This document shows positions 25,218 to 32,642 of a stretch of DNA of 32,889 bases, piece by piece. The stretch comes from JAEYFP01 sp047602645. Lineage in GTDB: Bacteria > Bacillota > Clostridia > Lachnospirales > Lachnospiraceae. Location: NCBI GenBank assembly GCA_047602645.1, contig JASGGU010000042.1, positions 1 through 32,889 on the forward strand, in the 5' to 3' direction. Within the stretch, counting starts at the first letter, position 1, and the number at the start of each line of letters is the position of its first letter. The notes beneath the pieces were generated by a model. It was not told where the DNA came from. It did not search any database and saw only the letters and a program-made list of their open reading frames with translations. Both the position numbers and the translations under genes were made by a program.

Positions 25218-25230
25218 GGAGATTATGAAC

Positions 25231-25548
25231 ATGGCAGAGGATGCTGTAGGAATATTGGAAGTGTTCGGCTTGACATGTGCCTTTATGGCAGCGGATGCCG
25301 GGTGTAAGGCGGCCGATGTATGGCTGGAAACCTTTGATAAAAACAAGCCGGCAAATGCGGATTCCCTGCCTGTTCCGCTTCTGGTCACGATTAAGTTCCG
25401 CGGAACGGTGAGCAGTGTAGAGGCAGCGATGGCGGCAGGAGAAGAGGTAGCAAGGAATATGACGGGGATTGTACAGCGGCACATCATTGCACACCCCACG
25501 GAAGATACGGCAAAGATGCTGAAATTGAGCGCTTTTGATAAGAAATAG
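25231..25548 (+). CDS. BMC-H shell protein with an enlarged loop
   Basis: The 105-residue single-BMC-domain protein (AVGILEVFGLTCAFMAADAGCKAADV at the start) ends with RHIIAHPTEDT. Between the second helix region and the next strand it has about 12-14 extra residues (around DKNKPANADSLPVP) where other BMC-H proteins carry the short pore loop. This may alter or block the pore. The start at 25231 is 9 bases from AAGGAG; an in-frame ATG at 25225 is too close (3 bases). Confidence 0.85.
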   Translation: MAEDAVGILEVFGLTCAFMAADAGCKAADVWLETFDKNKPANADSLPVPLLVTIKFRGTVSSVEAAMAAGEEVARNMTGIVQRHIIAHPTEDTAKMLKLSAFDKK

Positions 25549-25592
25549 TTACAGAAATAAAAAACATAGAACGATTTTAGGAGGATCAGAAA

Positions 25593-25868
25593 ATGTCAAA
25601 GGAAGCATTGGGAATGATTGAAACAAGAGGTTTGACGGCAGCGATTGAGGCGGCAGATGCTATGACAAAAGCAGCCGAGGTGACGTTGGTGGGAACAGAG
25701 AAAATCGGTTCCGGCCTTGTAACAGTAATGGTACGCGGAGATGTAGGCGCCGTAAAGGCAGCCGTAGAGTCAGGCTCTGCAGCAGCAAGCAGACTTGGAG
25801 AGCTCGTGGCACAACATGTCATTCCGAGACCGCATAATGATGTTGAGAAAATTTTACCTGGTGTTTAA
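25593..25868 (+). CDS. BMC-H major shell protein
   Basis: The 91-residue canonical hexamer-forming shell protein (PduA/EutM/CcmK-like) has the EALGMIETRG start, the DAMTKAAEV helix, pore loop KIGSG, and HVIPRPHNDVEKIL at the end. AGGAGGA precedes the start. It differs from the core of the BMC-H at 26291 at only about 11 of 91 positions, so the two are recent paralogues and probably form the bulk of the shell facets. Confidence 0.95.
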   Translation: MSKEALGMIETRGLTAAIEAADAMTKAAEVTLVGTEKIGSGLVTVMVRGDVGAVKAAVESGSAAASRLGELVAQHVIPRPHNDVEKILPGV

Positions 25869-25906
25869 TTCCATTATTTTTAAGTGAGTACGAAGGGAGT
25901 CATTTC

Positions 25907-26239
25907 ATGGGCAGGTCTTTAGGCTTTATTGAAATAACCGGTGTTGCAGCAGCGGTGGATGCACTTGATATTATGTGCAAGACAGCCGCTGTGGAGTTGG
26001 CAACCTGGGAAAGAAAATTAGGCGGACGGCTTGTAACAATTGTTGTCCGGGGCGAGGTGGCCGCCGTTACGAATGCAGTTGAGGCTGCAAGTCAGAGCAC
26101 CATCAAAAAGCCGGTGGCCTGTGGAGTGATTGCGAATCCCCATGAGGAAATAGAAAGATTGATTTCTTTAAGCGCAAGCCGATTTATGAAGGCACCGGCG
26201 GATGAGGATGGCACAGAGGATATTCCGATGGATGTGTAA
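25907..26239 (+). CDS. BMC-H shell protein with a C-terminal tail
   Basis: The 110-residue BMC-domain protein (SLGFIEITGVAAAVDALDIMCKTAAVEL) has a KLGGR pore loop instead of GSG and about 20 extra residues after the fold, acidic at the end (DEDGTEDIPMDV). It is distinct from the two major BMC-H paralogues on either side and may form hexamers with different pore properties. AAGGGAG is the ribosome binding site. Confidence 0.9.
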   Translation: MGRSLGFIEITGVAAAVDALDIMCKTAAVELATWERKLGGRLVTIVVRGEVAAVTNAVEAASQSTIKKPVACGVIANPHEEIERLISLSASRFMKAPADEDGTEDIPMDV

Positions 26240-26290
26240 ACAGGACGGCATCCATACAATACCCAGAGGCTCCGTGCAGGAGGAAACAAA

Positions 26291-26665
26291 ATGGCAGTAA
26301 ACAATGATAACACAAAGAAGACAGCCGCTAAGCCGGCAGTAAAAACAACCGCAGCAAGTGCTGCAATCCAAAAGGAGGAAAAAATTATGTCACAGGAAGC
26401 ATTGGGAATGGTTGAAACAAGAGGTCTCGTAGCAGCAATCGAAGCAGCGGATGCAATGTGCAAGGCAGCTAACGTTACATTAGTAGGAACAGAAAAGATT
26501 GGTTCCGGTCTTGTAACAGTTATGGTACGCGGAGATGTAGGCGCTGTAAAGTCATCAGTAGAAAGCGGTTCTGCAGCAGCAAGCAGACTTGGCGAATTAG
26601 TAGCCACTCACGTCATCCCAAGACCGCACAATGACGTAGAAATGATCTTACCGAAAGTAAAGTAG
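26291..26665 (+). CDS. BMC-H major shell protein with N-terminal extension and a second internal start
   Basis: The 124-residue reading frame has a 32-residue Lys/Ala/Thr-rich, probably disordered N-terminal extension followed by a canonical 92-residue BMC-H domain. An internal ATG at 26387 begins exactly where the standard BMC-H fold begins (MSQEALGMVETRG) and has its own ideal AAGGAGGA 7 bases upstream. The outer ATG at 26291 also has AGGAGGA. Both long and short forms are probably made. The BMC part is about 88% identical to the product of 25593 and uses many A/T-ending codons (GCA, GTA, GAA), unlike neighbouring genes. Confidence 0.9.
   Translation: MAVNNDNTKKTAAKPAVKTTAASAAIQKEEKIMSQEALGMVETRGLVAAIEAADAMCKAANVTLVGTEKIGSGLVTVMVRGDVGAVKSSVESGSAAASRLGELVATHVIPRPHNDVEMILPKVK
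26372..26389 (+). promoter_or_regulatory. Internal ribosome binding site and start in the BMC-H gene
   Basis: AAGGAGGA (26372-26379) with a 7-base spacer to ATG (26387-26389) lies in frame within the longer reading frame. It would give a normal 92-residue BMC-H protein. Confidence 0.75.
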
Positions 26666-26684
26666 GAAATAAGTAAAGCAAACA

Positions 26685-26736
26685 CATTTCGGATGGATAA
26701 TTCCGTGTCTGCATGGGAAATTGTCTATCCGAAATG
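26685..26736 (+). other. Long intercistronic hairpin between shell gene and pduL
   Basis: A 13-bp stem (26685-26697 with 26724-26736, one G-T pair) continues inward with about 7 more pairs around a single bulged A, leaving an 11-base loop. No T-run follows, so simple termination is unlikely. A role in mRNA 3'-end protection, processing or partial attenuation is inferred. Confidence 0.6.
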
Positions 26737-26805
26737 CGGAAGCTTATGAAATGAACCTATGAATTCCAAAATTATCAAAGCCTCACAGAGAGGGGTGCCA
26801 AAACC

Positions 26806-27450
26806 TTGGATACAGAAAACATTGCGCTGATCACAAGACTTGTGATGGAAGCGATCGATCAAAAAGGACAGACCGGAAACGGATTTGCGGTACCGATCGG
26901 CGTATCGGCAAGACATGTACATTTAACGCAGGCGCATGTCGAAATATTGTTTGGAGAAGGATATCAATTAACAAAGAAAAAAGAGTTGATGGGCGGACAA
27001 TTTGCATCAAACGAATTGGTGACCATTGTCGGGCTCAGGCTTAGAGCAATAGAGAATGTAAGAATATTAGGACCGGTAAGAAAGGCTTCTCAGGTGGAGA
27101 TTTCTGCCACTGATGCTGTGAAGCTCGGTATTACAGCGCCGGTCAGGGAGTCCGGAGATACTGCTGGCAGTGCGCCGATTTCTCTTGTCGGACCGAAAGG
27201 TGCTCTTTACTTAAAGGAAGGCTGTATTGTGGCAATGCGTCACATCCATATGTCACCTGCGGATGCGCGTTCAGCGGGCGTTCAGGACAAAGAAATCGTA
27301 TCTGTCAAAACGGATAATGCCCGCGGTACGATATTAAATCAGGTCAAAGTCCGTGTGGATGACAGCTATAGTCTGGAAATGCACATTGATACGGATGAAG
27401 CAAATGCCTGCTCGATTAAAACAGGCGATAAGGTCACTATTATTAAGTAA
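26806..27450 (+). CDS. pduL: PduL-type phosphotransacylase
   Basis: The 214-residue protein has an N-terminal encapsulation helix (NIALITRLVMEAI) and two PduL domains with metal-binding His motifs, SARHVHLTQAHV and RHIHMSPADA. It converts propionyl-CoA to propionyl-phosphate, recycling CoA in the lumen. The start is TTG at 26806, 8 bases after GAGGGGTG; this is required to include the encapsulation helix. The weak start codon and the upstream hairpin may lower its level relative to the shell proteins. Confidence 0.93.
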   Translation: MDTENIALITRLVMEAIDQKGQTGNGFAVPIGVSARHVHLTQAHVEILFGEGYQLTKKKELMGGQFASNELVTIVGLRLRAIENVRILGPVRKASQVEISATDAVKLGITAPVRESGDTAGSAPISLVGPKGALYLKEGCIVAMRHIHMSPADARSAGVQDKEIVSVKTDNARGTILNQVKVRVDDSYSLEMHIDTDEANACSIKTGDKVTIIK

Positions 27451-27506
27451 TGCCAGCAGACATGCCAGCACATGTCGAGTGAAGTGATTCATAAACGGAG
27501 GATGCC

Positions 27507-27764
27507 ATGATAGTCGGAAAAGTAACGGGCAGTATTGTATCGACCAGAAAATGTGAAAACCTGATTGGGAACAAATTTATGATTATTGAGCCGATTTCTT
27601 CCATGAAGGGAGAGAACAGCCGGTTTGTGGCGATTGATAATATCGGTGCGGGTGTCGGCGAAATTGTGCTCGTGGCGACGGGCAGTGCGGCCAGAATCGG
27701 CTGCGGACTTCCGGATGCTCCAATCGACGCGGCGATTGTCGGAATCGTAGATGAGGAACCATAG
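27507..27764 (+). CDS. BMC-P pentameric vertex protein (EutN/CcmL/PduN family)
   Basis: The 85-residue protein has the family's MIVGKVTGSIVSTRKCENLIGNK-like opening (key residues VxGxVxST, L.G.K), a middle VAIDNIGAGVGEIVLV and an end DAAIVGIVD. Such pentamers cap the vertices of the polyhedral shell. It is the only vertex protein in the locus, which fits a closed compartment needing one pentamer type. GGAGG precedes the start. Confidence 0.94.
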   Translation: MIVGKVTGSIVSTRKCENLIGNKFMIIEPISSMKGENSRFVAIDNIGAGVGEIVLVATGSAARIGCGLPDAPIDAAIVGIVDEEP

Positions 27765-27822
27765 AATAAGCTGTTATGGAGCCGATGGGCAAAATATCAG
27801 TTATGGATTGGAGTAAGGCGGC

Positions 27823-29163
27823 ATGAAGCTGGAGGAATTAAAGAATATCGTAAAAATGAGTGGAATAGTCGGAGCCGGTGGAGCCGGCTTTCCTACTTAT
27901 AGGAAGCTGGATGAACGTGCGGAAATCATAATTATGAATTGTGCGGAATGCGAGCCGCTCTTGAGTCTTCACAGGCAGCTGCTAAGAGACAGAGCTTATG
28001 AAATTTTAAAAACGTTTGCGATGATGGCGGAGGCGGTCTGTGCAAAAGAGTCGGTCATAGGCATTAAAAAAAGCTATCACGAGACAATTCAGGTACTTGA
28101 GTCGTGTATCGGTGATTTTCAGGGTATGCGTCTGCAGCTTCTGCCGGAGGCTTATCCGATGGGGGATGAAGTGGTCCTCATTTATGAATCAACAGGCAGA
28201 GTGATTCGCCCGGGCGGACTGCCGATCGAAGAGGGTGTGGCGGTGTTTAATGTAGAAACCGTCTATAATATTTATCTGGCAGCAGAAAAGCAAGCGCCGG
28301 TAACGAGCAAATATGTGACGGTTGTCGGAGAGGTGGAACATCCGGTGACAGTCAGAATGCCGATCGGAAGCACAATTCGTGAAACGGTAGCCAAGGCGGG
28401 AGCGATTACGACAGAGCATCCGGTTTATCTGCTTGGCGGTCCAATGATGGGATTTATCGGCGGGCCTGAAGATCCGGTTACAAAGACGACAAACGCCGTA
28501 CTTGTACTGCCGCAAAGTCATCAGATCATCCAGCGGAAGCATAGGTCCTCTTCAATTGACATGAAGCGTGCGGCTTCGGCGTGCTGTCAATGTGAGGCGT
28601 GCACGGATTTGTGTCCCCGTTATCTGCTCGGGCATCCGATTGAGCCGCATCGATTTATGCGCTCGGCGGCTAATATGGATTTTCAGGATATGAGGCCGTT
28701 TTTGGATACGATGTTCTGCTGTTCCTGCGGTGTGTGCGAGTTGTTTTCCTGTCCGCAGGGCTTGTCACCGAGGACATTGATCGGTGAATATAAAGCCGGT
28801 CTGCGTAAGGCAGGCATAAAGCTGCCCGAAGTGGCTTCAGCACCGGTATCCGCATCAAGAGAATACCGGAAGGTGCCGGAGGAGCGGATGGAAGCGAGGC
28901 TGGGTCTGTATTGTTATCACAAGCCGGCACCGATTGACCATTCAGAGGTTCCTGTCAACAGAGTCAAAATACGATTGAGTCAGCATATCGGGGCTCCCGC
29001 GATACCTGTCGTGGCACAGGGGGATGCGGTAAGTGTAGGGCAACTGATTGCAAAGCCCGCAGAGGGCTTGAGTGTGGCGATTCATTCATCTATTGATGGT
29101 ACGGTGACAGAGGTTGCAAAGACCTATCTGATGATAGAAAAGGAACAGGGAGGACGCAGGTAA
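27823..29163 (+). CDS. pduS: RnfC/PduS-like flavin and iron-sulfur electron carrier
   Basis: The 446-residue protein has the RnfC-type NADH/FMN-binding opening GIVGAGGAGFPTYRKL (residues 14-29) and MNCAECEPLL, then an SLBB-like middle. Two cluster motifs follow, CCQCEACTDLCP and CCSCGVCELFSCP, for two [4Fe-4S] clusters, then a barrel-sandwich-like C-terminus. PduS acts as a cobalamin reductase in B12-dependent systems. No B12 enzyme is present here, so it more likely passes electrons between the lumen NAD pool and an outside acceptor, perhaps through the PduT-like shell protein that follows 4 bases later. Confidence 0.9.
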   Translation: MKLEELKNIVKMSGIVGAGGAGFPTYRKLDERAEIIIMNCAECEPLLSLHRQLLRDRAYEILKTFAMMAEAVCAKESVIGIKKSYHETIQVLESCIGDFQGMRLQLLPEAYPMGDEVVLIYESTGRVIRPGGLPIEEGVAVFNVETVYNIYLAAEKQAPVTSKYVTVVGEVEHPVTVRMPIGSTIRETVAKAGAITTEHPVYLLGGPMMGFIGGPEDPVTKTTNAVLVLPQSHQIIQRKHRSSSIDMKRAASACCQCEACTDLCPRYLLGHPIEPHRFMRSAANMDFQDMRPFLDTMFCCSCGVCELFSCPQGLSPRTLIGEYKAGLRKAGIKLPEVASAPVSASREYRKVPEERMEARLGLYCYHKPAPIDHSEVPVNRVKIRLSQHIGAPAIPVVAQGDAVSVGQLIAKPAEGLSVAIHSSIDGTVTEVAKTYLMIEKEQGGRR

Positions 29164-29167
29164 CGAA

Positions 29168-29716
29168 ATGAGCAGAGCCATAGGAATGATTGAATTTAAG
29201 ACAGTATCTACAGGCGTGACGGCAACGGATGCCATGGTCAAGACGGCCGCAGTGGATATCGTTGAGGCTGAGACCGTTTGTCCCGGAAAATATATTGCGA
29301 TCGTCACGGGTGATTTAAGTGCGGTGAATGCGGCGGTAGAGACGGCGACAACGACTTACAGCAATCAACTGATCGGGAGCTTTGTGCTTGGAAATCCGCA
29401 TGAATCTATTTTTCCCGCAATGTATGGTGCAACGCACATAGAAAAACCGAGTGCACTCGGCATTCTGGAAACCTATGATGTGGCGTCACTTCTCGTTGCG
29501 GCGGACGTTGCGGCAAAGACAGCAATTGTAGAGCTGATTGAGCTGCGTATTGCGAAGGGAATGTGCGGAAAATCCTATATGTTCCTGACCGGCGAGGTTG
29601 CGGCGGTGGAGGCGGCAATTGAGCGGGCAAGAGCATCAGTGGGGGACAGCGGCATGTATTTGGATTCCTCTGTGATTGCACACCCGGATGAAAAGCTGAT
29701 GAAGACAATTATATAA
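29168..29716 (+). CDS. pduT: BMC-T tandem-domain shell protein, PduT-like
   Basis: The 182-residue protein consists of two BMC domains (about residues 1-88 and 95-182). VCPGKY contains Cys38, the position at which PduT coordinates a [4Fe-4S] cluster in the trimer's central pore. Direct coupling to the PduS-like gene supports an electron-transfer function across the shell. It is the last structural gene before the regulator. Confidence 0.93.
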   Translation: MSRAIGMIEFKTVSTGVTATDAMVKTAAVDIVEAETVCPGKYIAIVTGDLSAVNAAVETATTTYSNQLIGSFVLGNPHESIFPAMYGATHIEKPSALGILETYDVASLLVAADVAAKTAIVELIELRIAKGMCGKSYMFLTGEVAAVEAAIERARASVGDSGMYLDSSVIAHPDEKLMKTII

Positions 29717-29782
29717 ATAAGCAGTAAAGGCTGAAGGTATTAATGCAGCCGGGTTCAGTAATTTGAAAGATTGGAGGCGGAT

Positions 29783-30550
29783 ATGCTCGCGTTAGAAAGA
29801 CGGAATTTGATATTGGAAAAGCTGCAGGAGGAGAAGCGCGTCGTAGTCGGCGAGTTAAGCCAGCTTTACGGTGTTTCGGAAGAGACAATCCGAAGAGATC
29901 TGGATAAGCTCGATAAGGACGGACTTGCAACCAAAAGCTATGGCGGTGCGGTCATCAATGAAAATACGAGTATAGATATGCCGTTTAATGTGCGAAAAAA
30001 ATGGAATGTGACAGGCAAACAGAAGATTGCCGAGCTTGTAGCCGGGCTGATCAATGACGGAGAGCATATCATTCTGGATGCGAGTACTACGGCTGTATTC
30101 ATAGCGAAAGCGATCAAGCAGAAATCCGGCCTGACGGTCATTACGAATTCGATCGAAATCATCATTGAGCTTTCGGACGTATCCGATTGGAACATTATCT
30201 CTTCCGGCGGCAGCCTAAAGGAAGGCTATCTTGCACTTGTGGGTCCTCATGCAATCGAAGGCTTAACTGCTTATAATGTGGAGAAGGCGATTATGTCCTG
30301 CAAAGGCATTGATATTGATAAGGGCATTACGGATGGCAATGAGCAGTTTTCGCAGGCTAAGCAGACGATGCTGAAGTCGGCAAAGCAGAGTATCTTTGCG
30401 ATTGACAGCTCTAAATTCGAGGAAGTCGCATTTTCAAAGATTTGCGATGTGGCTCAGGCCGATATCATCGTAACGGACGAAAAGCCCGATGAGCGCTGGT
30501 TGGGCTTTCTTGAAAAAGCGGGTGTCAAATGTTTGTATCCCGGAATGTGA
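29783..30550 (+). CDS. DeoR-family transcriptional regulator of the microcompartment locus
   Basis: The 255-residue protein has an N-terminal winged helix-turn-helix (VGELSQLYGVSEETIRRDLDKL, about residues 20-41) and a DeoR effector domain with DASTTA, VITNS and a SGGSLKEGYLALVG segment that binds sugar phosphates in relatives. It most likely represses the locus until a sugar-phosphate intermediate (for example fuculose-1-P or rhamnulose-1-P) accumulates; this is inference. The ATG at 29783 follows GGAGG; an upstream in-frame TTG lies at that ribosome binding site. The A-rich boxes at 16799 and 21167 are candidate operators. Confidence 0.93.
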   Translation: MLALERRNLILEKLQEEKRVVVGELSQLYGVSEETIRRDLDKLDKDGLATKSYGGAVINENTSIDMPFNVRKKWNVTGKQKIAELVAGLINDGEHIILDASTTAVFIAKAIKQKSGLTVITNSIEIIIELSDVSDWNIISSGGSLKEGYLALVGPHAIEGLTAYNVEKAIMSCKGIDIDKGITDGNEQFSQAKQTMLKSAKQSIFAIDSSKFEEVAFSKICDVAQADIIVTDEKPDERWLGFLEKAGVKCLYPGM

Positions 30551-30591
30551 AAATTTTTGAACTGTAAATTAAATTGAATTGATTGAGGAAA

Positions 30592-30629
30592 TAAAAGGAA
30601 TTCCTGTGAGAATATAGGAATTCCTTTTA
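30592..30629 (+). terminator. Rho-independent terminator ending the microcompartment locus
   Basis: A 14-bp perfect stem (30592-30605 with 30616-30629) has A-rich 5' and T-rich 3' ends (AAAAGGAATTCCT / AGGAATTCCTTTT) and a 10-base loop, 41 bases after the regulator stop. It could work in both directions. Confidence 0.8.
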
Positions 30630-30682
30630 ATTTGTGGAAAAATTTTTTATAATTAAATAAAAGAATGTAAGGGGTATGGAGT

Positions 30683-30709
30683 TAGACTTACAAATGCGAA
30701 AAATATAGT
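30683..30709 (+). promoter_or_regulatory. Possible promoter of the FtsX-like permease genes
   Basis: TATAGT (30704-30709) is a good -10 box; the -35 is weak (TAGACT at 30683-30688, 15-base spacer). Another TATAAT at 30648 lacks a recognisable -35 box. The assignment is tentative. Confidence 0.3.
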
Positions 30710-30726
30710 AGAGGAAAAGCAGGGGA

Positions 30727-30740
30727 AGCAAGCGCTTGCT
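30727..30740. promoter_or_regulatory. 14-base perfect palindrome ahead of the permease gene
   Basis: AGCAAGCGCTTGCT is a perfect palindrome directly before the ribosome binding site GAGGGAGGA. Its place just downstream of the possible promoter suggests an operator; no cognate regulator is visible. Confidence 0.35.
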
Positions 30741-30752
30741 GAGGGAGGAATC

Positions 30753-32627
30753 ATGATTAAGAACAGTGTAAAGCAGATGTTGCGTACACCATTGAGAAGT
30801 ATATCCTTTTTATTATTGATTTTCCTTTCTGCCCTCCTTCTTACCTTAGGAGTCGTCTTATGGGTTAATAACAACACTATTATCCATGGCTATGAGGATA
30901 GTTTTATCACGATAGGAACAGTAGAGCAAAAAGCTTTTTCGTTCAGTCAAAGTGCACATTGGGATGCGGGGCTAAAGGATTACCGATTGATTCAAAAGCC
31001 GGAGTATTCTACATTCTTGCCGTTTTCTTTGCTTTCCTTTGAAGAGGCTGATTATGTTCAGAGACCGGAGAAACGGTCTTATTACGGTTCATATGCGCCG
31101 GAATATAGGTTATGGAATGACCAATATCCCTATAGCTTCCCCGTTGTAATTGCGGAAATTTCCCCTATGGAAGATTGTACCCCAGATGAATCTGTCCTGA
31201 TAAAGGTAAATAAGCTTTTGTTTGGTGATTCGTCTTTTGAAGGAGCAGTTCTTTGGTTTTGCAATCATTATACGAAAAATCCAAAGCCTCTTGAAAAGGG
31301 AAAAAACTATGCAGTAGTGATGGTTATTCAATTTTGGACTCACGGGGAACAGTATGAAGAGATAAAAGGCACTGAGGAAAGGACGTTGGAATATGTCCCC
31401 GTGGAATTACTGGCCACCCAGTATGAACCGGATGGTGTCCAGATGAAGGATGTGCTGGAAGCGGAGGTAACAGAAGATTCTCCTTATTATGAGGTGACAG
31501 GGGGCTTTTATGATACGGATATTGGAGAAAGACTGCTGAATTTGGCAGATGGATATTCCATGCTAAGAGAAACTATGCCTGTTACGGGAACCAATGCCAC
31601 GAAACTTTTGATGTCCTTTTACCGGGAGGATTCCTATATTAGCGAAGGAAGGGATATCACTGAGGAGGAATATGAGGAGGGAAGAAAGGTATGTTTGGTG
31701 TCAGGGGAGTTTGCGGACAACAATGACTTTACAATTGGTGACAGTGTTCACTTACAGCTTTATTTTACAAACAGCAGGATTTCAGCCGGACAAATGTATC
31801 CTTTACATAATGGAGGCGTAGAGCAGTGGTTGCCTATTACGGCAGAGGGTGAAGTACTCTCTATATTTGAAGACAGCCGGTATACCATAGTCGGCATGTA
31901 TGATAGTTCTCCCGGTGCAAGTCTGGATGACTACAGTATAGGACAGAATGAGGTTATTGTTCCGTTAGCGTCCATTGAGAATCAAAACAGCTGCCATATA
32001 ATGGAGTATGGGCCGATGAAGGGATCTACCACATCCTTTCAGATTCCTAACGGAAGCATTGAAAACTACCTGACTGCATGGGAAAAATATGGTACAGATG
32101 AATTGGAAATCAGCTTCTACGATATGGGCTATTCACAATTGAAATCAGGGCTGGAAAATATGAAACGCGTGTCCCTGTTACTATCAGTAGTGGGGATTTT
32201 GATGGTTGTCTTTCTCCTGCTATTCTACAGTCATTTATTCATAGTGAATCAAAGAGAACGGACAGCCATTGAACGTTGTCTGGGAGTAGAAAAGAAGCAA
32301 TGCAGAAGATCTTTACTTTCAGGAATTCTGGTTCTGCTTGTTATGGGCAGCTTATTTGGCTGCGGTCTGGGTGGTATGTTATCACAGCGTATTTCGGCTG
32401 AAAATATGAACAGGGTTTATTATGATGCATCTTATAGCAGTGTTATTGCGACAGAAATGGAAGAGACAGCTGAAAGAAGAGAGGACAATAACGCAGTAGT
32501 GATGATTGCCTCCATTTCTGCCGGTATCTGTATTATTTTACTGGGAACAGGGATTTCCATAGGGAGAATCAATGCGAATCTGAAGGCGGAGCCTATGAGG
32601 CTGCTCGGCGAAAAAGGAAGAGACTGA
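30753..32627 (+). CDS. FtsX/MacB-like ABC transporter permease
   Basis: The 624-residue protein has an N-terminal membrane helix (about residues 18-41), a large extracytoplasmic domain (about 45-470), and three C-terminal helices (about 475-497, 520-545 and 580-602). It ends in LKAEPMRLLG, a typical FtsX-type close. It should work with a partner permease, which starts 15 bases downstream, and an ATPase not seen in this window. The gene is more A+T-rich than the microcompartment genes. The substrate is unknown; relatives include peptide exporters and resistance or signalling systems. Confidence 0.8.
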   Translation: MIKNSVKQMLRTPLRSISFLLLIFLSALLLTLGVVLWVNNNTIIHGYEDSFITIGTVEQKAFSFSQSAHWDAGLKDYRLIQKPEYSTFLPFSLLSFEEADYVQRPEKRSYYGSYAPEYRLWNDQYPYSFPVVIAEISPMEDCTPDESVLIKVNKLLFGDSSFEGAVLWFCNHYTKNPKPLEKGKNYAVVMVIQFWTHGEQYEEIKGTEERTLEYVPVELLATQYEPDGVQMKDVLEAEVTEDSPYYEVTGGFYDTDIGERLLNLADGYSMLRETMPVTGTNATKLLMSFYREDSYISEGRDITEEEYEEGRKVCLVSGEFADNNDFTIGDSVHLQLYFTNSRISAGQMYPLHNGGVEQWLPITAEGEVLSIFEDSRYTIVGMYDSSPGASLDDYSIGQNEVIVPLASIENQNSCHIMEYGPMKGSTTSFQIPNGSIENYLTAWEKYGTDELEISFYDMGYSQLKSGLENMKRVSLLLSVVGILMVVFLLLFYSHLFIVNQRERTAIERCLGVEKKQCRRSLLSGILVLLVMGSLFGCGLGGMLSQRISAENMNRVYYDASYSSVIATEMEETAERREDNNAVVMIASISAGICIILLGTGISIGRINANLKAEPMRLLGEKGRD

Positions 32628-32642
32628 CAGAAAGGAGGATTT

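Noticed and set aside
27459..27476. Small inverted repeat (GACATG...CATGTC) and short TGCCAGCA direct repeat before the EutN gene
   Set aside because: The arms are only 6-8 bases with no regulatory context; this may well be chance.
27823..29163. Respiratory RnfC subunit
   Set aside because: No other rnf genes are present, and its neighbours are shell protein genes; it is the PduS-type relative.
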